From Aedes albopictus (Eukaryota; Arthropoda; Insecta; Diptera; Culicidae): a stretch of 64,000 nt of DNA. The notes below the pieces were generated by a model. That model did not search any database and was not told the origin of the DNA. It worked only from the letters and a program-made list of their open reading frames with translations. The stretch is taken from NCBI RefSeq assembly GCF_035046485.1, contig NC_085138.1, positions 47,837,464 to 47,901,463 of the forward strand. The letters run 5' to 3'. Positions 57,396-64,000 of this stretch are shown in pieces (position 1 is the first letter of the stretch; each line of letters starts with the position of its first letter). A program made the position numbers and the translations under genes.

Positions 57396-58295
57396 ATGCT
57401 CTTAGATTATGGTATATCGCTATTGTTAACACTACTGACAGTATGTATCACAGGCATCGCCGGAGAGAGCTACCAGTAAGTCTTGAAGTAGAAAGCTGAA
57501 CGAGTTTCTTGTAATAAATTTAGACCTTCTTCATCTCCCGGCAGAACCAGCCTCACCTTCAATGACATCCTTCCGGAAGACCCAAAGCTGTACGACAAAA
57601 TGCGCCCGCCCAAGAAGGACGGTCAGCCCACAACGGTACTGTTCCACGTGACGGTCATGGGTCTTGACTCGATCGACGAGACGTCGATGACGTACGCGGC
57701 GGACATATTCTTCGCACAGACCTGGAAGGACCACCGGCTGAGGCTGCCGGAGAACATGACCTCCGAGTACCGGCTGCTGGAGGTCGAGTGGCTCAAGAAC
57801 ATGTGGCGGCCGGACTCGTTCTTCAAGAACGCCAAATCGGTCACGTTCCAAACGATGACCATCCCCAACCACTACATGTGGCTGTACAAGGACAAAACGA
57901 TCCTGTACATGGTCAAGCTGACCCTGAGGCTGTCCTGTGCGATGAACTTTCTCATCTATCCACACGACACGCAGGAATGTAAGCTGCAGATGGAGAGCTG
58001 TGAGTAGTTTCGAGGTTGTACATTATGTTTAACGTAAATCTAAATTCCATACTTTACAGTATCTCACACAACGGACGACATGATCTTCCAATGGGACCCG
58101 GAAGTCCCCCTGGTGGTAGACGAGCACATCGAGTTGCCTCAGCTGGCACTGGTGAAGAACAACACGGCGGACTGTACCCAGGTCTACTCGACAGGGAACT
58201 TCACCTGCCTTGAGGTGATTTTTGTCCTGAAGCGACGTCTGGGCTACTACCTCTTCCATACGTACATTCCAACCTGTTTAATCGTCATCATGTCG
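57396..58295 (+). CDS. HisCl1: Histamine-gated chloride channel, N-terminal part (HisCl1-like)
   Basis: Three exons, 57396-57475, 57545-57999 and 58060-58295, encode residues 1-257. Junctions are phase 2, phase 1 and, at the open end, phase 0. Exon 1 is a signal peptide (MLLDYGISLLLTLLTVCITG). The extracellular domain has the Cys-loop C158-C172 (CAMNFLIYPHDTQEC, 13 residues between), the second pair C217-C228 found in GluCl, HisCl and glycine receptors, and glycosylation sites at N97, N212 and N225. MWRPDSFFKNAKSVTFQ and IPNHYMWLYKDKTILYM are characteristic of the insect histamine channel group. Transmembrane segment 1 (LGYYLFHTYIPTCLIVIMS) ends at the donor GTAAGA. The channel pore (TM2) through TM4 must lie beyond the window. 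In flies such channels carry photoreceptor and clock-neuron histamine inhibition. HisCl1 rather than ort is a judgement from motif similarity. Confidence 0.88.
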
Positions 58296-59856
58296 GTAAG
58301 AGATTTAATTGGTTATAACGTTAAAATTTTATAGAAAATTTTAATCCAGATACGTATTTCGCATAGATTTACACCTATGTATAATATACATATCTTTATA
58401 CCTATATACTAGGCCTGTCCACCTTTTCAAAAATGTTCTCTGATTCTCAAGTCCACCCCCACATTTTGATTGGCATCCTAAAAGAAGTAACTGGTCAAAA
58501 TTTCAGCCAAATCAATTGAAATTTAGAGGTGCATCAAATCAATTTTGCGTTTTTCCCCTATTTTTGAACTTCAAAAAATCATAACTACACTACATCTTGT
58601 CAAACTTTAATTCTTTCGGCACAAATTGAAAGCTATACTTGTTTGCCACAACTTCTCCAAACAACGTGTGCCAATAAAATTGAAGGAAACATGTGTAATT
58701 ATCACATTTGTAATCGGAAAAACCTTTGAAAGTTGATTTTTTGATAGATTTTGTTCTGGCATCATATTCTTTAATGTTTTTTGTTTATTTGCTTCTTTGA
58801 TACCAATGCCCCCTAAAAGTGAGAAACGATTTCTATCTTTTCTATTTGTAAACTAAAATAATATGTTTGTTCAGAGAACTTGTAGACAGTTTTACTAGAA
58901 ACAACTTTGCCGAACACACAAAATTTCTATCTTTTGATTTGTATGCACATTTGAGACGTTTTTTACGAAGCACCCCTAAAAATCAGTTTTTTGCTTACAA
59001 CTTTTTCTATGCATTATTTTCACAATTCCCAAATGTTCTAGCCTTATGTTTTGCCTTATTAAAACGCGTAACTTTCGCGAAGAAAGTATATATCTATCTC
59101 TCTCATATTTATCATGTTATTGGAAATTTCACTTCAAAAAATGCTTATGTTTGACATACCCATTTGTAAACTTTCGCACGTTTTCGCAGGACAGGATTTT
59201 CACATTTGAAAATATGGAACGAGTTTTATCTATTGCAAATATAGCCAGTTTTAGCCTGATTTCGCCTGTATATTAAAATTCACATACTAGAAATGACTAT
59301 CATTATAAAATGTGTCATTGTAAAATAATCAACATATCAAAAAATGTACTCAGTGCTTTTCTTACATGATTTTCCTACATGATCTAGCAAAAACGTTTTC
59401 ACAGAATCACTTGGAACTGCATCAGATGACTTTCCCATAAAATTTAGGTTTTTTTTTTTCAGATAAACAGTGATTCTCAAAGTAACACGATAAGTCTCTT
59501 CCACAAAATAAACGATATTGTTAAATGCTCTTGCTAATGCTCATAAAATGTTTCGTGTTCATGTACACTTTGCGAAAATGTTAATTTTCAGAAGGTTCAA
59601 ATAACAGCAACTGATTTTTTTTTACTTATTCGTTTATTTGGAAGGCTCGGGCGCCATATGGGCATAACTGAGCCGAAATCTTTTGTTTTTACAATGATTT
59701 TACATTTTACAATTTATTACTGCCTTAAAACTATGTTAGTTTGGGAAGCCAAAGTACTCGCGGCTGTTTCGAGGTTAAGGATTGAAGAAAAAAAAAATTG
59801 GGAAGGACGGATTTATGGGTTTAAAACTAAATTATTTGCTTTACTTACCTTACCGG
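58296..59856 (+). other. Intron of the chloride-channel gene, 5' part
   Basis: It follows the donor at 58296. No exon encoding TM2 is found downstream to the window end on the plus strand, so the intron is at least 5.7 kb. This part is AT-rich and contains no recognised element. The LINE begins at its far end. Confidence 0.6.
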
Positions 59857-62800
59857 TCAGGCTAAGGCCGGGGTGGCCTCTGCTGTACATAGTAGCCGCC
59901 TCCATTCCACTCGGTCCATGGCTGTATGTCTCCAGTTCCGCACTCTGCGTAGGGTCCGCAGATCGTCCTCCACTTGGTCGACCCACCTAGCTCGCTGCGC
60001 TCCACGTCTTCTTGTACCGGTCGGATGACTCTCGAGAACCATTTTAGTCGGGTTGCTATCCGACATCCTGATGACGTGACCCGCCCACCGTAGCCTCCCG
60101 ATTTTCGCGGTATGGACGATGGTTGGTTCTCTCAGCAGCTGATGCAGCTCGTGGTTCATTCGCCTTCTCCAAGTCCCGTCTTCCATCTGCACTCCGCCGT
60201 AGATGGTGCGCAACACCTTCCGTTCGAAAACTCCAAGGGCGCGTTGGTCCTCTGCACGTAGGGTCCATGTTTCGTGCCCATAGAGGACCACCGGTCTAAT
60301 CAGCGTTTTGTAGATGGTTAACTTCGTGTTACGGCGAACTTTATTCGATCGTAGAGTTCTGCGGAGTCCAAAGTAGGCACGACTTCCTGCCACAATGCGC
60401 CTCTGGATTTCTCTGCTGGTGTCGTTGTCGTCGGTCACCAGTGAGCCCAAGTACACGAATTCTTCAACCGCCTCGATTTCATCACCGTCGATATGAATTC
60501 GGGGTGGCGGGCGCGGTAATTCCTCCCTGGAGCCCTTTGCCATCATGTACTTTGTCTTCGACACATTAATGACTAATCCGATTCGCCTGGCTTCACTTTT
60601 TAGTCGGATGTACGTTTCCGCCATCGTCTCAAATTTACGAGCAATAATGTCAATATCATCGGCGAAACCAAGCAGCTGAACGGACTTCGTGAAAATCGTC
60701 CCACTCGTGTTTATCCCCGCTCTTCTTATTACACCCTCCAAAGCAATGTTGAACAGCAAGCACGAAAGACCATCACCTTGTCGCAACCCTCTGCGAGATT
60801 CGAAGGGACTCGAGAGTGTCCCTGATACTCGAACTACGCACATCACTCGATCCATCGTCGCCTTGATCAACCGTATCAGTTTATCCGGGAATCCGTATTC
60901 GTGCATAATCTGCCATAGCTGTTCTCGATCGATTGTATCATACGCCGATTTGAAATCGATGAACAAGTGATGTGTGGGTACGTTGTATTCGCGGCATTTC
61001 TGCAACACCTGGCGGATGGCGAACATCTGGTCCGTTGTAGCGCGTTCACCCATGAATCCAGCCTGATATTGCCCCACGAACTCTCTTGCAATCGGTGATA
61101 GACGGCGGCATAAAATTTGGGAGAGTACCTTGTAGGCAGCGCTCAGTAGTGTGATCGCGCGATAGTTCCCGCAATCCAACTTGTCGCCCTTTTTGTAGAT
61201 GGGACACACGATACCTTCCATCCATTCCTCCGGTAATACTTCCTCCTCCCAAATCTTGGTCATGACCCAGTGTAGTGCTCTCACCAGTGCTTCTCCACCG
61301 TATTTTAGAAGCTCGCTTGGTAGTTGATCTGCTCCAGCGGCTTTGTTGTTTTTCAACCGGCCAACCTCCTCCTCAATCTCTTGAAGGTCAGGGGCCGGAA
61401 GTCTTTCGTCCTGTGCACATACTCCTAGATCTGTTACCACGCCACCTTCGGTACTTGCAACGTCGCCATTGAGGTGCTCATCGTAATGCTGCCGCCACCT
61501 CTCGACCACCTCACGCTCGCTCGTGAGAATATTCCCGTGATTATCTCGGCACATGTCGGCTTGTGGCACAAAGCCTCTGCGCGAGCGGTTCAGCTTCTCG
61601 TAGAACTTTCGTGTGTCCTTAGCGCGGTACAGCTCTTCCATCGCTTCGCGATCTCGTTCTTCCTGCTGGCGCTTCTTCATCCGGAAGACTGAGTTCTGCC
61701 TGTTCCGCGCCTGTTTGTAACGTGCCTCATTCGCTCTCGTACGGTGTTGCAGCATTCTCGCCCATGCTGCATTCTTCTCGTTTTTCAACTGTTCACATTC
61801 GCCGTCGTACCAGTCGTTTCTGTGATTCGGAGTCGCGAAGCCTAGTGCTGTAGCCGAGGTACTACCTATGGCGGATCGGATGTCCCTCCAGCCATCTTCA
61901 AGTGTAGCTGCGCCAAGCTGCTCTTCCGTAGGTAGGGCCACTGCTAACTGCTGCGCGTAGTCTTGAGCCACTTCTACGTTACGAAGTTGCTCGATGTTGA
62001 GCCGCGGCGTTCGACTTCGACGCGTGGTGATAACTGTCGAAAGTTTTGAGCGCATGCATACAGCGACTAAGTAGTGATCCGAATCTATATTCGCACTGCG
62101 GTGTGTGCGGACGTTGGTTATATCCGAGAAGAATTTCCCGTCGATTAGAACGTGGTCGATTTGGTTTTCTGTTTGATGGTCGGGTGATCTCCAGGTGGCT
62201 TTGTGGATATCTTTGCGGGGGAAGAAGGTGCTTCGGACTACCATACCACGGGAGGCTGCAAAGTTTACGCATCGCTGGCCGTTATCATTCGATACGGCGT
62301 GCAGGCTGTTTCGCCCGATTACCGGTCTGTACAATTCCTCCCTTCCTACCTGCGCGTTCATGTCGCCGACAACGATTTTCACGTCACGCGGCGAGCAACC
62401 ATCGTATGTTTGCTCTAACTGCGCGTAGAACGCTTCTTTCTCGTCATCGGGTCTCCCTTCGTGTGGGCAGTGGACGTTGATGATGCTGTAGTTGAAGAAA
62501 CGGCCCTTAACTCTCAACATGCACATCCTTGCGTTGATCGGCTGCCACCCGATAACACGTTGTCGCATCTTGCCCAACACTATAAATCCTGTTCCCAGTT
62601 CATTGGTGGTGCCACAGCTTTGGTAGAAGGTAGCCGCTCGATGCCCGCTTTTCCACACTTTCTGTCCAGTCCAACAAAGTTCCTGCAACGCCACGATGTC
62701 GAAGTTGCGGGGATGTAGTTCGTCGTAGATTATCCTGTCACATCCTGCGAAACCTAGTGACTTGCAATTCCATGTTCCAAGTTTCCAATCGTAGTCCTTA

Positions 62801-62979
62801 TTTCGTCGCGTGGGTCTTTGCCGATTGTATCGAGTCGTATTTTCTCCTATGTTATTCGCAATGGGGATTTTTACGGGTGGCTTATTGGGCCTACGCCAAC
62901 ACTCCTGTCTCGCCGGAGGGCCATCGTGCCAGTTCTGTTTAACGTCCCAACCAACACTGGGACGACCACGCTGATGGGG
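59857..62979 (-). mobile_element. RTE-clade LINE with intact endonuclease-reverse transcriptase ORF
   Basis: The minus-strand frame is open without a stop for 1,040 codons, from just after a TAG at 62982-62980 to the TGA at 59859-59857. In order it contains an APE-type endonuclease (LGTWNCKSLGF, VALQELCW, VVGDMNAQVG, IDSDHYLV), a reverse transcriptase (YRAITLLSAAYKVLSQIL, QAGFMGERATTDQMFA, FIDFKSAYDTIDRE, RRGLRQGDGLS, catalytic LGFADDIDII) and a C-terminal region (FVYLGSLVTDDND, GRLRWAGHVIRMSD). The 3' UTR is very short, as in RTE elements. No good in-frame ATG lies before the endonuclease, so the start is unclear. Leader sequence extends to about 63085. The unbroken frame suggests a young, possibly active copy. 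It is antisense in the chloride-channel intron. Confidence 0.9.
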
Positions 62980-63099
62980 CTACCACCTTGGATCTAGCTG
63001 GGCGTGGTGCAGCGTTTCTTACTCAGCCGCTGGATGCCAGAACAGACGCTGTTTGAGCCGCACCTCCTTGGTGAACAGACACTCGCTAACGACACTGCT

Positions 63100-63760
63100 A
63101 ACTTATACTAAAACTTTGATGGGACAAATTGTCCATATCTGTAACGGGACCAAAAAGAAAGGACTTTATCGGTAGAAAACGACAAGAAGAGGACAAATGG
63201 AAGGGGGTGACGACAGAAGGGGCGAACAACAAAACCAAAAGGCGGTCAAACAAGGAACGTACTACATCAAACTCTGATATCAACACGTTTCAAAAACTGG
63301 TAAATCAGGTTCATGTATTCCAAATCAAGTACTGCCAACACTTCTCTAACGGGTTTCTGTTGTTTTCCTCGGACCCGGAGAATTTCATGCAGCTCAGATC
63401 TGACCTCACGATACTCATTGCATCCCCACACGACATGTTCGATATCTTGGTAAGCCACGCCACAGACACAGAGATTACTTTCTGAGAGCCCAACACGGAA
63501 GGTATGTGCGTTCAACAAATAGTGGTTGGACATCAACCGACACATTACACGAATGAAATCGCGGCTCAAATCCAATTCTTTGAACCATGGCTTCTTCGAC
63601 ACCTGTGGAATGATGGAGTGCAACCATCTACCCATCTCTCCATCTCTCCATTTGTGTTGCCAGTTGATCAAGGTCTCCTGACGGGCCAATGCAAAAAAAT
63701 CGTCGAAGGCGATTTGACGCTCGTTACAGCAACTGATGTTTCGATTAAAATTGATTCTTA
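63100..63760 (-). pseudogene. 3' end of another LINE (I/Loner- or LOA-like)
   Basis: A 140-codon minus-strand frame (63689-63267) reads through SRDFIRVMCRLMSNHYLLNA. It then reaches a terminal knuckle, CVCGVAYQDIEHVVWGC (CXCX8HX4C), and YMNLIYQFLKRVDIRV, the layout after the RNase H domain in I-type non-LTR elements. The reverse transcriptase is missing. It borders the 5' end of the RTE element, which may have inserted into it. Confidence 0.65.
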
Positions 63761-64000
63761 ATTTGATTACTTGAAAAATAAAACTTATCTGTTAATATTA
63801 ACACATATCATTGATTACTGTCATCATTGAATGTATTCCTTTAGTTACTGTATAGGTATATGTTTTTTCTGCCCGAGGAAGCACAATAGTCACGCAACAA
63901 AGGCATCAGGAATTACAGAGAGGATCATACACGTAAGTTTTCAAGAATCCAAACTAACTAATATTTGATCCCATAACAAGGAAAATTGGACTATTTCCGA
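63761..64000. other. Unclassified window end
   Basis: AT-rich sequence with no recognised feature. It probably still belongs to the chloride-channel intron. Confidence 0.3.

Noticed and set aside
57531..57965. 144-codon minus-strand frame over channel exon 2
   Set aside because: It is an antisense shadow; the plus-strand exon has clear Cys-loop receptor motifs and valid splice sites.
1..64000. CRISPR array, operons, riboswitches or ribosome-binding sites
   Set aside because: The sequence is an animal nuclear genome. Repeats here lack the regular unique-spacer structure of CRISPR, and bacterial signals do not apply.

Overview
This window is an AT-rich, transposon-dense piece of a mosquito genome. 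Culicinae, most likely Aedes, is my inference. It rests on tRNA-derived SINEs of the Feilai type (box A/box B head, GAA-rich tail, intact target-site duplications), many palindromic MITEs, very short (55-69 nt) phase-conserved introns inside genes, and a complete insect-type odorant receptor. No species-level search was possible. About 90% of the window is mobile-element or repeat DNA.

Three host genes are supported. (1) A FAM234-like type II membrane protein with an FG-GAP/beta-propeller ectodomain lies on the minus strand. Coding exon 1 is at 16525-16831 and exons 2-7 are at 8944-5758. All splice sites are canonical and in phase, giving 1,064 residues. Its 7.6 kb first intron holds two SINEs, two large inverted-repeat elements, a degenerate minisatellite and LINE debris. 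(2) A 389-residue odorant receptor (7tm_6 family) lies on the minus strand at 27135-28431 in three exons; the last two exons are only 156 and 60 nt. (3) The 5' part of a histamine-gated chloride channel (Cys-loop family, HisCl1-like) lies on the plus strand at 57396-58295. It is cut off after transmembrane segment 1 because the next intron runs past the window, and a nearly intact RTE-type LINE sits in that intron.

Region by region: 1-5.3 kb is a cluster of small DNA transposons. 5.7-17 kb is the FAM234-like gene. 17.9-20.3 kb is an RTE relic split by a TA-target element that itself holds a MITE. 20.7-21.0 kb is a 9-bp satellite. 21.1-25 kb is degenerate minisatellite with a SINE. 26-28.4 kb has an unrecognised ORF and the odorant receptor. 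30.5-31.5 kb is a piggyBac-like TTAA element. 32.5-34.4 kb is minisatellite interrupted by a 0.56 kb foldback element with hammerhead-ribozyme-like cores in both arms. 34.6-39 kb holds an R1-like relic and a decayed LINE with a restriction-like endonuclease domain. 41.2-49.8 kb holds several large palindromes, some nested. 53.9-54.2 kb is a solo LTR with a 5-bp target duplication. 57.4-64 kb is the channel gene and LINEs.

The host genes share no pathway beyond sensory and neural membrane biology, and their adjacency looks incidental. The most interesting signals are structural: the paired hammerhead-like motifs, a MITE family with three copies all flanked by 7-bp duplications, and several insertions whose empty sites can be read from homologous sequence in the same window.
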